Positions 27,045 through 34,860 of a stretch of DNA of 64,000 nt are shown piece by piece (position 1 is the stretch's first letter; each line of letters begins with the position of its first letter). Under the pieces are notes generated by a model. It was not told the origin of the DNA. It did no database searches and saw nothing but the letters and a program-made list of their open reading frames with translations. The DNA is from Candidatus Zipacnadia bacterium (GTDB lineage Bacteria > Armatimonadota > Zipacnadia > Zipacnadales > UBA5352): positions 156,679 to 220,678 of the forward strand of contig JALGSU010000004.1 in assembly GCA_029821735.1 (NCBI GenBank). The letters are read 5' to 3'. Both the position numbers and the translations under genes were made by a program.

Positions 27045-27129
27045 GTGACTGATGCTCCCTTTGGTAATGTCAGATTCCCGCGTGTTTGCGGGGCTTTAGC
27101 GAACGTATTCGTGCTCTTCCCACTGCCCG

Positions 27130-28938
27130 TCACACGTCGTCGCCCGTCGGGGGCAGGTCGAGCTTGATGTGCAGGTCGCGCAGTTGCACGGCGTCCGCCG
27201 TCGAGGGCGCACCCGCCATCAGGTCCTGCGCCTTCTGAGTCTTCGGGAACGCAATGACTTCGCGGATGTTCGGTTCGCCGCACATGAGCATGATCGTGCG
27301 GTCGAAGCCCGGGGCGATCCCGCCGTGAGGCGGGGCGCCGTATTCGAAGGCCTCGAGGAAGAACCCGAAGCGGTCTCGCGCATCCTCCATGCTGATGCCC
27401 AGCACGGAGAAAACCTTCTCCTGGATGTCGCGCCGATGGATCCGGATCGAGCCAGACGCCAGCTCGATGCCGTTGAGCACGAGGTCGTAGGAGAGTGCAC
27501 GCACCTTGCCCGGGTCGGTGTCGAGCATGTCCCAGTCTTCCGGGTGCGGCATGCAGAACGGATGGTGCTCAGCGTCCCAGCGCTTCTCGTCCTCGTTCCA
27601 GCCAAAGAGCGGGAAGTCGTAGACCCACAGCGGCGCCCACGCGTCCTCGTCGATCAGATCCAGGCGCGCGGCCATCTCGCGGCGCAGCCAGTCCAGCGCC
27701 TCGTTGGCGATGGCTGTCTCGTCGGCGACGATCATGATCATGTCGCCTTCACACGCGCTGGTGGCATCCTTGATGCTGGCCAACTCGTCGTGCGAGAAGA
27801 ACTTGGCGATCGGGCCACCCATGCCTTCGGCGGTCACTGGGAAGTAGGCGAGGCCCTTGGCCTTGTGCTCTTTGACGAAGTCGATGAGCTTGTCCATCTG
27901 AGCCCGCGGCAGGTCTGCGCAGCCGGGCGCACAGATCGCCTTGACCACGCCGCCGGACGCCACGACGCCGGCGAAGACCTTGAACTCGCACTCCGCCACG
28001 ATCGAGGTAAGGTTGACCAGCGGCAGGTCGAAGCGGAGGTCGGGCTTGTCCGTGCCATACTGGTCCATAGCCTCGGCGTAACTCATTCGGCGGAAGGGAG
28101 CGCGCAAGTCCACGTCGATGACCTGCTTGAACATGTGGTCATAGAGGCGCTCGGTGAGTTCGAAGATATCCTCGCGATCGACGAACGACATCTCGATGTC
28201 GATCTGCGTGTGCTCCGGCTGCCGGTCGGCCCGCAGGTCCTCGTCGCGCATGCAGCGGGCGAGCTGGAAGTATTTCTCAAAGCCGCCAATCATCAGAAGC
28301 TGCTTCATGAGCTGGGGCGACTGGGGAAGGGCGTAGAAGTTGCCCGGGCTCACGCGGCTCGGCACGAGGTAATCGCGGGCACCCTCGGGGGTCGGTCGGA
28401 AGAGCATCGGCGTCTCGATCTCCAGGAAGCCCTCGCCCGACATGAATGCTCGCACCGTCTGGGCCGCCTCGTGGCGTATCCTGAGGTTGCGCTGCAGCTT
28501 CGGGCCGCGCAGGTCGATGTACCGATATTTCAGTCGCACCAGTTCGTCGGTGTCGGTGTCATCGGTAATCGAGAACGGCGGCGTCTGGGCGGTGTTGAGG
28601 ATCGCCATGTTGTCGCAGCGAATCTCGATCTCTCCGGTCGGGAGGTTCGGGTTGATGGCCTCCCCCTCGCGCGCGACGACCTCGCCGCACACCGCCAGTA
28701 CATACTCAGACCGCACATCGTGACCAAGCGCGTGTGCGTCGGCGTTGACCTCGGGGTCGAGGACCACCTGCACCAGGCCCGAGCGGTCGCGCAGGTCCAG
28801 GAAGATCAGGCTCCCGTGATCGCGGCGCCGGTTCACCCAGGCGTTGAGGACAACACGGTCGCCGACGTTGGCGGCCCGCAGTTCGCCGCAGTTGTTTGTG
28901 CGTTTGAACTCCGCACTCAGTTCGCTCAGTTGTTCCAT
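27130..28938 (-). CDS. aspS: Aspartyl-tRNA synthetase (bacterial type)
   Basis: This class II synthetase has 602 aa from ATG 28938 (a GTG at 28947 is an alternative). The N-terminal OB anticodon domain (VVLNAWVNRRRDHGSLIFLDLRD) is followed by the catalytic core: motif 2-type FQLARCMRDEDLRADRQPEH, the bacterial GAD insertion around residues 290-420, and motif 3 as HGGIAPGFDRTIML. It charges tRNA-Asp. The GAD insertion marks the bacterial family; whether it also charges tRNA-Asn cannot be told here. The hisS-to-aspS order is common in bacteria. Confidence 0.96.
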   Translation of the reverse strand: MEQLSELSAEFKRTNNCGELRAANVGDRVVLNAWVNRRRDHGSLIFLDLRDRSGLVQVVLDPEVNADAHALGHDVRSEYVLAVCGEVVAREGEAINPNLPTGEIEIRCDNMAILNTAQTPPFSITDDTDTDELVRLKYRYIDLRGPKLQRNLRIRHEAAQTVRAFMSGEGFLEIETPMLFRPTPEGARDYLVPSRVSPGNFYALPQSPQLMKQLLMIGGFEKYFQLARCMRDEDLRADRQPEHTQIDIEMSFVDREDIFELTERLYDHMFKQVIDVDLRAPFRRMSYAEAMDQYGTDKPDLRFDLPLVNLTSIVAECEFKVFAGVVASGGVVKAICAPGCADLPRAQMDKLIDFVKEHKAKGLAYFPVTAEGMGGPIAKFFSHDELASIKDATSACEGDMIMIVADETAIANEALDWLRREMAARLDLIDEDAWAPLWVYDFPLFGWNEDEKRWDAEHHPFCMPHPEDWDMLDTDPGKVRALSYDLVLNGIELASGSIRIHRRDIQEKVFSVLGISMEDARDRFGFFLEAFEYGAPPHGGIAPGFDRTIMLMCGEPNIREVIAFPKTQKAQDLMAGAPSTADAVQLRDLHIKLDLPPTGDDV

Positions 28939-28976
28939 TTCATGCACCGTCCCCTATCTATGAACGCGTGACCGGG

Positions 28977-29483
28977 CTAGGCCCGCCCAACGACTTCCTT
29001 CATTCGGTTCAGATACGCTGGCAGGCTCATGCCGAGGCGCATGAACAGCATCCAGCTTGCCCCCAACAAGATCGCGAACCACATCAAGCTGCCAGTTATC
29101 AGGTAAGAGGCCACTCCGCAGACCGCCGGCATCTCGGATGCCGCGGCCATCATAATCAGACCGCGCTGCATCCGGTCTGGATCGCTGTCATCATTCATGC
29201 CACCCGCCAGCTTCCACAGCACGAGGGCCGCTGTGACGGAAGTCCCGAGCAGCACGGCCCCCAACACGTTCGTGGAGATGACTGAGCCCGGTGGGGTGTA
29301 GTCCACCGCCAACTCAAAGATCATCACCAAGGCTCCGTAGATGAGTGTCGACGCGAAGATCGCCCCGAGGACTACCTGGACGCTGGTGACTTTGCGGTGG
29401 AACTCCGCGCACGCGTATTGACAGTAAGGGCAGCGCCCTTCGCGCAGATTCTGCACTCCCTGCTGACAACGCGGGCAGATCAT
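28977..29483 (-). CDS. Zinc-ribbon integral membrane protein of unknown function
   Basis: The product is 168 aa. The N-terminus is a rubredoxin-like zinc ribbon with CPRCQQG and CPYCQYAC (two CxxC pairs, residues 3-20). Four hydrophobic segments follow, at about residues 37-60, 70-93, 108-130 and 132-150. The start overlaps the hisS stop by four bases (ATGA), so it is translationally coupled to hisS. No family is recognised. It may be a small sensor or scaffold, but that is a guess. Confidence 0.75.
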   Translation of the reverse strand: MICPRCQQGVQNLREGRCPYCQYACAEFHRKVTSVQVVLGAIFASTLIYGALVMIFELAVDYTPPGSVISTNVLGAVLLGTSVTAALVLWKLAGGMNDDSDPDRMQRGLIMMAAASEMPAVCGVASYLITGSLMWFAILLGASWMLFMRLGMSLPAYLNRMKEVVGRA

Positions 29484-30742
29484 TTCTCCAGCAGATGCTC
29501 CGCCAGCTGGCCAAGCGCGATCTCGGTCTGCTCGCCGCTCTCCATGTCACGCACGGTGGCGACGTCGCTGGCCAACTCGTCCTCGCCGAGGATCACCGCC
29601 TGCGCGAAGCCCTCCTTGTCGGCAGCGCGAAGCTGCGCGCGCATGGATCGGCGCCTGAAGTCTATGTCGGTATGCAGGCCCGCTGCGCGCAGCTCGTGCA
29701 GCAGCCTGTAGCCCGGCGTCCACGCCGCGTCGCCGAGTGTCACCACGAAGACGCCTTCGCGCTCGTGCCCTGCGTCCTCGATGCTCAGCGCCTCGCGGAC
29801 CAGGAGGATGCGCTCGATGCCCATGCCCAGCCCGACGCCCGGAATGTCCTTGCCGCCGCACTGTTTGACCAATCCGTCGTAGCGGCCGCCGCCGCCGATG
29901 GAGTCCTGCGCGCCCAGCGCATCGTGGCGCAACTCGAAGGCGGTCTTTGTGTAGTAGTCGAGACCGCGCACGATGCGCGGGTCAATCTCGTAGGAAATCC
30001 CCAGCGCGTCGAGGCTTGCGCGGAAACCTGCGAAGTGATCGGCGCACTCCTCGCATAGCTCGTCGAGGAGGATCGGCGCACCCGCGGTGATTTCGCGGCA
30101 GGCTTCCTTCTTGCAGTCGAGTACCCGCAGCGGGTTCGTGTCGAAGCGTCGCTGGCAGTCGCCGCACAGCTCGTCGACGCGGTCGCGGATGGCGTCCTTG
30201 AGCGTGTCCACATATGGAGGCGCGCACGCCGGGCACCCGACCGAGTTGACCAGCAGGCGCGTGCCCTCGATACCCAGGGCCCGGTAGAACGACAGCGCGA
30301 GGTCGATGACCTCGGCGTCGACAGCCGGGTCCATTGAGCCCAGCGCTTCCATGCCCGCCTGATGGTGCTGGCGGTAGCGCCCCGCCTGCGGCCGGTCGTA
30401 GCGGAAGATCGGTGCGAGGTAGAACAGGCGCACCAGCCGCTCGGTGTCCTGGCCCTGCATCTGGTTTTCGATGAAGGCTCGCACAGCGGGCGCGGTGCCC
30501 TCGGCGCGCAAGGTCTGCGAGCGGCCACCCTTGTCGTCGAAGGTGTACATCTCTTTGGACACGATGTCAGTCTCTTCGCCGACCGAGCGGATGAAAAGGT
30601 CGGTGTCCTCGAAGATCGGGGTGCGAATCTCACCGTAGCCGAAGCGGGCGCAGATGTCGCGGAAAGTGCTTTCCACATGGCGCCAGCGCGGAGCGTCATC
30701 GGGGAGGATGTCGGCGGTTCCCTTGGGCCGGCGGTATCTCAT
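29480..30742 (-). CDS. hisS: Histidyl-tRNA synthetase
   Basis: The product is 420 aa from ATG 30742, where the conserved MRYRRPKGTADILPDDAPRW opening begins. Upstream in-frame codons to 30898 lack family similarity. Class II motifs: motif 2 as RYDRPQAGRYRQHHQ, the HisRS signature RGLDYYTKTAFE, and motif 3 as GVGLGMGIERILL. A Cys-rich insert (residues about 165-235: GCPACAPP, LCGDCQRR, CEECADHF) is typical of one bacterial subgroup and probably binds zinc. The C-terminal anticodon domain ends at GQLAEHLLEK. It heads a coupled set with the zinc-ribbon protein and aspS. Confidence 0.95.
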   Translation of the reverse strand: MRYRRPKGTADILPDDAPRWRHVESTFRDICARFGYGEIRTPIFEDTDLFIRSVGEETDIVSKEMYTFDDKGGRSQTLRAEGTAPAVRAFIENQMQGQDTERLVRLFYLAPIFRYDRPQAGRYRQHHQAGMEALGSMDPAVDAEVIDLALSFYRALGIEGTRLLVNSVGCPACAPPYVDTLKDAIRDRVDELCGDCQRRFDTNPLRVLDCKKEACREITAGAPILLDELCEECADHFAGFRASLDALGISYEIDPRIVRGLDYYTKTAFELRHDALGAQDSIGGGGRYDGLVKQCGGKDIPGVGLGMGIERILLVREALSIEDAGHEREGVFVVTLGDAAWTPGYRLLHELRAAGLHTDIDFRRRSMRAQLRAADKEGFAQAVILGEDELASDVATVRDMESGEQTEIALGQLAEHLLEK

Positions 30743-30815
30743 GGCAATCAACCGTTCAGATGGGTCAATGTGTTGCGGACGGACGTGTGCAGGCGGCTGG
30801 GGCAGAGGCCCGGAG

Positions 30816-31427
30816 CTAGTCGCTCTTGGCCTTCTGGTCCTCCTCGGGATCGGGAGGAAGAAGTTCGCCGCGGCTGGCGGCATCCGCCACCCGCTCATAG
30901 TAGGGATGACGGGAGTAGATGAAGAGTTGGTAGAAGAGCGCGAGCAAGATAATCTGCACGCCGTAGCTGAGCGCCAGCCCCATCAATACGGTGACGATGG
31001 CGACAATGCCGATCGCCGATCCCATGAGGGTGATGGCGTCGGCCGAGGCCTTGATGGTGCGGATGGCTATCTCCCCGTGGGCCCGCAGTTGCGCGCGGTT
31101 TTCCGCCCGCTTGGCCCAGACGCTGGGCTCGCGCTCCTCGTCCCCCCCAGCGGCTCTATAGATTCGCCGCGCGATCCGTTCAGCGCCCGTCCAGTGGCCG
31201 TCGATGTAGAAGGCACCAAGGAAGAAGGCGGCGCTGATGCCCAGGATGATCTCGAACGCCAGGCGTGTCGCCTGCTTGCCCTCTATGTGCCCGGGGCTGG
31301 AGGTGGCTGAGGCCACCAGCATGCCAATGGTACACAGCGCGAGAGGCAGCAGACCCCATAGCGCCCACCGGATAATCAGGTGTTGGTGTAGTTCTTCGAG
31401 TTCTGTCTGGGGTGCTTGTGCCATCAT
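30816..31427 (-). CDS. Four-pass membrane protein of unknown function
   Basis: The product is 203 aa with predicted membrane segments at about 22-42, 57-77, 133-152 and 155-173, and a cytosolic central region rich in Arg and Glu (ERIARRIYRAAGGDEEREP). The C-terminal tail is charged (PPDPEEDQKAKSD). It is the first gene of the hisS-aspS operon, 74 bp upstream of hisS, behind a predicted strong promoter and a leader hairpin. No family is recognised. Translation probably begins at ATG 31427 or the adjacent 31424. Confidence 0.75.
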   Translation of the reverse strand: MMAQAPQTELEELHQHLIIRWALWGLLPLALCTIGMLVASATSSPGHIEGKQATRLAFEIILGISAAFFLGAFYIDGHWTGAERIARRIYRAAGGDEEREPSVWAKRAENRAQLRAHGEIAIRTIKASADAITLMGSAIGIVAIVTVLMGLALSYGVQIILLALFYQLFIYSRHPYYERVADAASRGELLPPDPEEDQKAKSD

Positions 31428-31476
31428 CTACCGTCCCCGCCCTGATGAGTTTGGTGGGCGTGGAAACACTATGACA

Positions 31477-31517
31477 GGCTCCCGCCCGGCGCGATCAGAT
31501 CGTGCGCCCGGGAGCCT
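31477..31517 (-). promoter_or_regulatory. Rod-like leader hairpin of the minus-strand operon
   Basis: AGGCTCCCG (31477-31485) pairs with CGGGAGCCT (31509-31517). The interior also pairs (GGCGC with GCGCC and GATC with GATC). It lies about 90 bases upstream of the start at 31427 within the predicted leader. It could protect the RNA or act as an attenuator. Confidence 0.5.
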
Positions 31518-31543
31518 GCGAACACGCGTGCACATCGTGCGGA

Positions 31544-31573
31544 AGTATAGCAACAACACAGGCCCAAAGTCAA
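31544..31573 (-). promoter_or_regulatory. Predicted sigma-70 promoter of the 31427-26556 operon with overlapping inverted repeat
   Basis: On the minus strand TTGACT (31573-31568) and TATACT (31549-31544) are spaced 18 bp. The inverted repeat GCCCAA-N6-TTGGGC covers the -35 region (about 31562-31579) and could be an operator. Confidence 0.6.
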
Positions 31574-31641
31574 TTGGGCTGGACGAGGGGTAAGATCGGT
31601 GGATACGCCAGTGTTGCAGTTTTGTGGCAGGCGCGAGGTGG

Positions 31642-31647
31642 TATAAT
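31642..31647 (+). promoter_or_regulatory. Extended -10 promoter of the candidate small RNA
   Basis: TGGTATAAT gives a perfect -10 hexamer with the TGn extension. The upstream -35 is poor (TTTTGT at about 16 bp), as is usual for extended -10 promoters. The predicted start is at 31653-31655, exactly at the base of the long stem of the candidate RNA. Confidence 0.55.
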
Positions 31648-31652
31648 GGTAT

Positions 31653-31728
31653 GGGCGGGGCATCGTGCCGCTGGCCTTCTCCCCCCGAAGGCTCAGACCT
31701 GGCAGTAATGCCCCGCCCAATCGCTTTT
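31653..31728 (+). ncRNA. Candidate small RNA with a C6 loop
   Basis: The predicted transcript of about 75 bases is closed by a perfect 11-bp helix (GGGCGGGGCAT at 31653-31663 with 31708-31718). It contains an inner hairpin GCCTTC/GAAGGC (31674-31679, 31687-31692) whose 7-base loop is TCCCCCC. The closing stem is followed by AATCGCTTTT and may double as a terminator. C-rich loops in other small RNAs pair with G-rich ribosome sites; that role is inferred here. It does not match SRP or 6S RNA by eye, and with one C-loop it is unlike the two-hairpin 6C motif. Confidence 0.45.
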
Positions 31729-32037
31729 CGACATCCCCTCAAGTTATCCTCCACGTTTGGTGACGTTTTTCGCCCGCTCTCTATCTAGGCGGAGCGAATG
31801 TTTGCGTGCGTCGGTCGGTGGGTATAAAGACTATGGCGCAACAACCCGAAGGAACTGGAGTGAGGTGGCGGCGGGCCTGGAAGATGGGGTGGCCGAAACA
31901 GGGGAGTGGTGTCTATGGCCTGAGTGAGGGCGATCATGGTTCCCGGACTAAATCAGATACCGGGAGTGAGGCCTATGATTGACCCACTGAAACTGAAGCC
32001 CGGCGCCTGAGCGAAAAGCTCAGAGAAAGAACCTACC

Positions 32038-32220
32038 GGGACTGATGCTTAGTGAATGTAGCCACCGAACTGTAATTGCCCGGTCCCCGGGCAGACGCAA
32101 TGGCAAAAGAGATATTTCCGGGGGACTGATGCTTAGTGAAGGTACATACGGAACTGTAATCGCCCGGTCCCCGGGCAGACGCAATGACGGACCAGACGCT
32201 ATCCCGGGACTGATGCGTAT
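32038..32220 (+). repeat. 84-bp tandem direct repeats with internal hairpin
   Basis: Units begin GGGACTGATGC at 32038, 32122 and 32206, an exact 84-bp period. The first two are full and the third is partial. Each full unit carries GCCCGG-TCC-CCGGGC followed by AGACGCAATG. Differences lie mainly in the linkers. The hairpins suggest a structured RNA or a protein-binding array. There are no spacers, so it is not CRISPR-like. Confidence 0.75.
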
Positions 32221-32256
32221 GGATGTAGAACGCTGACGCGAGAAAACAGAATCTGA

Positions 32257-32294
32257 GGGCCCGCCCGAAATCGAAGCTATCGGGCGGGCCCTTT
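32257..32294. terminator. Bidirectional terminator-like hairpin
   Basis: GGGCCCGCCCGA (32257-32268) pairs with 32280-32291 over 12 bp with an 11-base loop. CTTTC follows on the + strand. It lies just past the stop of the minus-strand gene at 32309 and at the end of the repeat array. Confidence 0.65.
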
Positions 32295-32308
32295 CGGTTC
32301 TGGGGAAC

Positions 32309-32752
32309 TCAGTGCGCCTTGTACATGATGGCGCGCTCGAGCAGATAGACTTCGACGTTCCACGTGCCCGGCGACACCGCCGGCGGGACCGTGTAGCGGA
32401 ACGCGTGCACGGAGACCAGCTTGTTGCCGAGCAGCGCACTCTCCATTAGCGTCTGCATTTGAGGAGCGCTGCTGATCACCGCGATCGTCTTGTCCTCATC
32501 CCGCAACTTCAGCAGCGCATGACAGCCAACAAACATGTCGCTGTCATAGGCCTGTACCAGCGTGACGCGCCCGAACAGTTGCGTCGTGTGGTTGGCCACC
32601 CCTTCTACGAGCTGCGGGTCCAGAGTTGCCACAGGTTTGGTTTCTGTGCCCATCCTAACGGTTGGCGTCGTCCCTCCCGCCGCCCAGACCACCGCCGCTG
32701 CTACCACCAGAAGCGTCCCTATTGCAGGTACCCACTTGCCGCCTGACATCAT
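32309..32752 (-). CDS. Small exported or membrane-anchored protein of unknown function
   Basis: The product is 147 aa. An N-terminal hydrophobic helix (residues 8-25, IGTLLVVAAAVVWAAGG) acts as signal or anchor. The rest is a mixed domain with GRVTLVQAYDSDMFVGCHALL and VSVHAFRYTVPPAVSPG. No family is recognised. AAAGGAG lies 7 bases before the doubled ATGATG start (32752 or 32749). It is transcribed as its own unit between the repeat island and the SGNH hydrolase gene. Confidence 0.7.
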   Translation of the reverse strand: MMSGGKWVPAIGTLLVVAAAVVWAAGGTTPTVRMGTETKPVATLDPQLVEGVANHTTQLFGRVTLVQAYDSDMFVGCHALLKLRDEDKTIAVISSAPQMQTLMESALLGNKLVSVHAFRYTVPPAVSPGTWNVEVYLLERAIMYKAH

Positions 32753-32806
32753 CCACCATCTCCTTTAGTCAACAGGATCGACTCCTCAACTGTTAGACAG
32801 TCGCCG

Positions 32807-33925
32807 TCACGGACATTGCATCAACTCACCTGGCGCTGGTGTCGTCTGCGCATCCAGATAGCTCCCGGCCCCGTAGATCGATGCGGAGGAATGTGGTCGC
32901 AGCTTCTCCAGCAGGATCTTGCTCACCCGGCACCCCTCCGCCGTCGCCGACAGTATTGACTGATTGTAGGTGTAGCCCTCGTAGCCCGTGAAGAACTGGA
33001 AGACCAGGCGCTCGCCGATGGCTGCGCCGGCTGGTACGGCGAAGCTCAACGCTAACTGGTGCTTAAGTTCCTGGTCCTGACTGCGCAGCGAGACAGTGCC
33101 GCCCGCCACGTCCACAGCATCCACCTGCAACGAGAGCGTATACCAACCCGCGATGGGCTTGACACTTGTCTGCCCGTCGACTCCGCCCTCCCACAGGTTC
33201 ATGATCTGCACGCCACAGCCCGCCACGCAGGCGGGCGCCTCGATCGCGTCGGGCAGGTCCAGTTCGGTGCGCATGGCGTCGGCTGTCAGCTTCGCGATGA
33301 TCTCGTAGCCGGCTTTGTGCAGGTGCGCACCTGACATCATGTCCAGCCAGTTCTCCATTGGTCGCAGTACTTGCTCGTACTCGACCCACACAACTCGCCC
33401 ATCCCCGAAGAGCTCGTCGAACTGCGCGCGCAGGATGGCATTAGTCCGGGAGCCAGCCAAGTCGCGCGGCGCGTCCACCTTACTGGGCAGTATGCTTCCG
33501 AGGAAGACCCGCTGCACAGAGGGCTTCTGCAGCAGCCCATCCACAATCTGCGCGACGCGTTCGGCGGTACCGGCGGCCACGCCGTCCACCTGAGCTTCCT
33601 CGCGGGCCGAGGCCGAATCGTTGATCCCCACCAGCAGGTGGTAGTACGGACAGTCCGGGATTTCGTCCATGCGCGCAAGGATCGACTGCGTCCGGTTGCC
33701 GCCCTCGCCGGCGTGCGCGTATCCGAGACCGGCCGAGTGCGTACCCACAAACGCGATGGTGGGAATCTGCGCGAGCAGGTAATGGCGCCACCAGTCACCC
33801 TCACCGGCCCAAGTCACGCTGTCGCCGATCATGCACAGCGGGATCTGGCCGGCAGCGGCTGGTTGGTCTTGTGCGCAGGCTGGGAGCAAAGTAAGTGAAG
33901 CGAGAATTGCGGTCAGGCAGCGCAT
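32807..33925 (-). CDS. Secreted SGNH/GDSL-family hydrolase
   Basis: The product is 372 aa with a signal peptide or lipoprotein signal (TLLPAC at residues 12-17). Block I is CMIGDSVTWAGEG with nucleophile S36. Block III has GINDS. The expected catalytic His lies in AHLHKAGYEIIA, where the usual D-x-x-H reads SGAHLH, so the Asp is uncertain. Residues about 240-372 form a second, beta-rich domain. The family de-esterifies carbohydrates or lipids outside the cell. The substrate is unknown. GGAGG lies 8 bases before ATG 33925. Confidence 0.82.
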   Translation of the reverse strand: MRCLTAILASLTLLPACAQDQPAAAGQIPLCMIGDSVTWAGEGDWWRHYLLAQIPTIAFVGTHSAGLGYAHAGEGGNRTQSILARMDEIPDCPYYHLLVGINDSASAREEAQVDGVAAGTAERVAQIVDGLLQKPSVQRVFLGSILPSKVDAPRDLAGSRTNAILRAQFDELFGDGRVVWVEYEQVLRPMENWLDMMSGAHLHKAGYEIIAKLTADAMRTELDLPDAIEAPACVAGCGVQIMNLWEGGVDGQTSVKPIAGWYTLSLQVDAVDVAGGTVSLRSQDQELKHQLALSFAVPAGAAIGERLVFQFFTGYEGYTYNQSILSATAEGCRVSKILLEKLRPHSSASIYGAGSYLDAQTTPAPGELMQCP

Positions 33926-34017
33926 ACAATGGCCTCCGGAATGTGAGTGCGTCTCTCAATTGAATAGTTCGCGGTCGTGGCGGAGGTGGCCTGCATCCGG
34001 ACAGGGAAGGCCGCAGC

Positions 34018-34710
34018 ATGTGTGAGGCGTGCCGACTGTGTGCATCTCAGGATACCGCCCTGTTCTGGCGCGGTCACCGACGGGCCCATCAGCGGGATTT
34101 CCTGCACTGCCGGAACTGCGACATGGTGTTCGTGCCCGACGAGTTCGTCATCAGTCCTGCGCAGGAGCGGGCCCGCTACGAGTTGCACCATAATGATCCC
34201 GACGACGAAGGCTATCGCCAGTTCCTGAGCCGACTGCTCGATGAGGTCACGCCACGTGTGCCACCGGAGGCGCATGGTCTTGACTACGGATCGGGACCCG
34301 AGCCTGCATTAGTCGGGATGCTGCGCGAGTTTGGCTTTGAGGCGTTGGGGTACGATCTGTACTTCGCGCCCGATGAGAGCGCGCTGGCCACGGTCCATGA
34401 CTTCATCACCTGCTCGGAGACGGTCGAACACTTCCGCAGGCCTTTGATGGAGTTCGATCGCATGGACGCGGCACTGGCCCCCGGCGGGCTGCTCGCGATC
34501 ATGACCAGCATGCCCGAGGGCGATTGGGATGCCGGGCGATTCGCAGGCTGGCACTACCCGACTGACGAGACCCATATATGTTACTACAGCGTGCGGACCA
34601 TGGAATGGCTGGCAGCGCACTACTCCTGGCAACTGCGGATCCCGCGGCCGGACGTGGCGCTCATGCTCAAGCCTGAGCGCGCCGACGGCGCGACTGCCAC
34701 GGCACCTTAA
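34018..34710 (+). CDS. Class I SAM-dependent methyltransferase with N-terminal zinc ribbon
   Basis: The product is 230 aa. A zinc ribbon of two C-x-x-C pairs (CEACRLCASQ, HCRNCDM; residues 2-40) precedes a Rossmann methyltransferase of the Methyltransf_23 type: HGLDYGSGPEPALVGMLREF is the SAM-binding glycine loop (GxGxx variant), then FITCSETVEHFRRPLMEF (acidic post-motif) and LAPGGLLAIMTSM. The target is unknown. Related short zinc-ribbon enzymes act on small molecules or cell-surface sugars. It is divergent from the SGNH gene across a 92-bp gap. Confidence 0.85.
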   Translation: MCEACRLCASQDTALFWRGHRRAHQRDFLHCRNCDMVFVPDEFVISPAQERARYELHHNDPDDEGYRQFLSRLLDEVTPRVPPEAHGLDYGSGPEPALVGMLREFGFEALGYDLYFAPDESALATVHDFITCSETVEHFRRPLMEFDRMDAALAPGGLLAIMTSMPEGDWDAGRFAGWHYPTDETHICYYSVRTMEWLAAHYSWQLRIPRPDVALMLKPERADGATATAP

Positions 34711-34743
34711 CCTTCATCAACGCCCCTCCCGAAGGCTGTTTCG

Positions 34744-34772
34744 TTGACTCCGGGAACGGGCACCTATATAAT
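34744..34772 (+). promoter_or_regulatory. Near-consensus sigma-70 promoter of the HIT gene
   Basis: TTGACT (34744-34749) and TATAAT (34767-34772) are separated by 17 bp, with a predicted start near 34779. The leader begins with a c(TTCG)g hairpin at about 34785-34798. This places transcription start after the TTG at 34744, ruling out that upstream start codon. Confidence 0.75.
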
Positions 34773-34860
34773 GGCTGGCGAGCGTATGCTTCGGCATATG
34801 CGGGCTGTCCCTACGTGCCCTGCGCACGAGGGGCGGCCGATAGCTGCAAGGAGGCACCCT

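Larger units (their letters stand above)
31428..32308. other. 881-bp gene-free island with divergent promoters, hairpins and 84-bp repeats
   Basis: No open frame here has coding character. Reading left to right it contains the leader hairpin of the minus-strand operon, its promoter, a candidate small RNA gene (+), three copies of GAGTGAGG (31858-31865, 31922-31929, 31964-31971), an 84-bp repeat array, and a strong terminator-like hairpin. Known RNAs (tmRNA, RNase P, SRP, 6S, common riboswitches) were looked for by eye and not matched. Confidence 0.55.

Noticed and set aside
31637..31660. GGTGGTATAATGGTA resembles a tRNA D-arm
   Set aside because: No acceptor, anticodon or GTTCGA T-arm follows. 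The TATAAT fits an extended -10 promoter better.
32038..32220. Repeat array considered as CRISPR
   Set aside because: Units are contiguous with an 84-bp period, lack unique spacers and have no cas genes nearby.
31780..32300. The island was tested by eye as tmRNA, RNase P RNA, SRP RNA, 6S RNA or common riboswitches
   Set aside because: The universally conserved P4 strand, the SRP GGAA loop, tRNA-like ends and riboswitch cores were not found.
34744..34860. Upstream TTG start for the HIT gene at 34744
   Set aside because: It lies inside the predicted -35 element, and the extra 39 residues have no family similarity.
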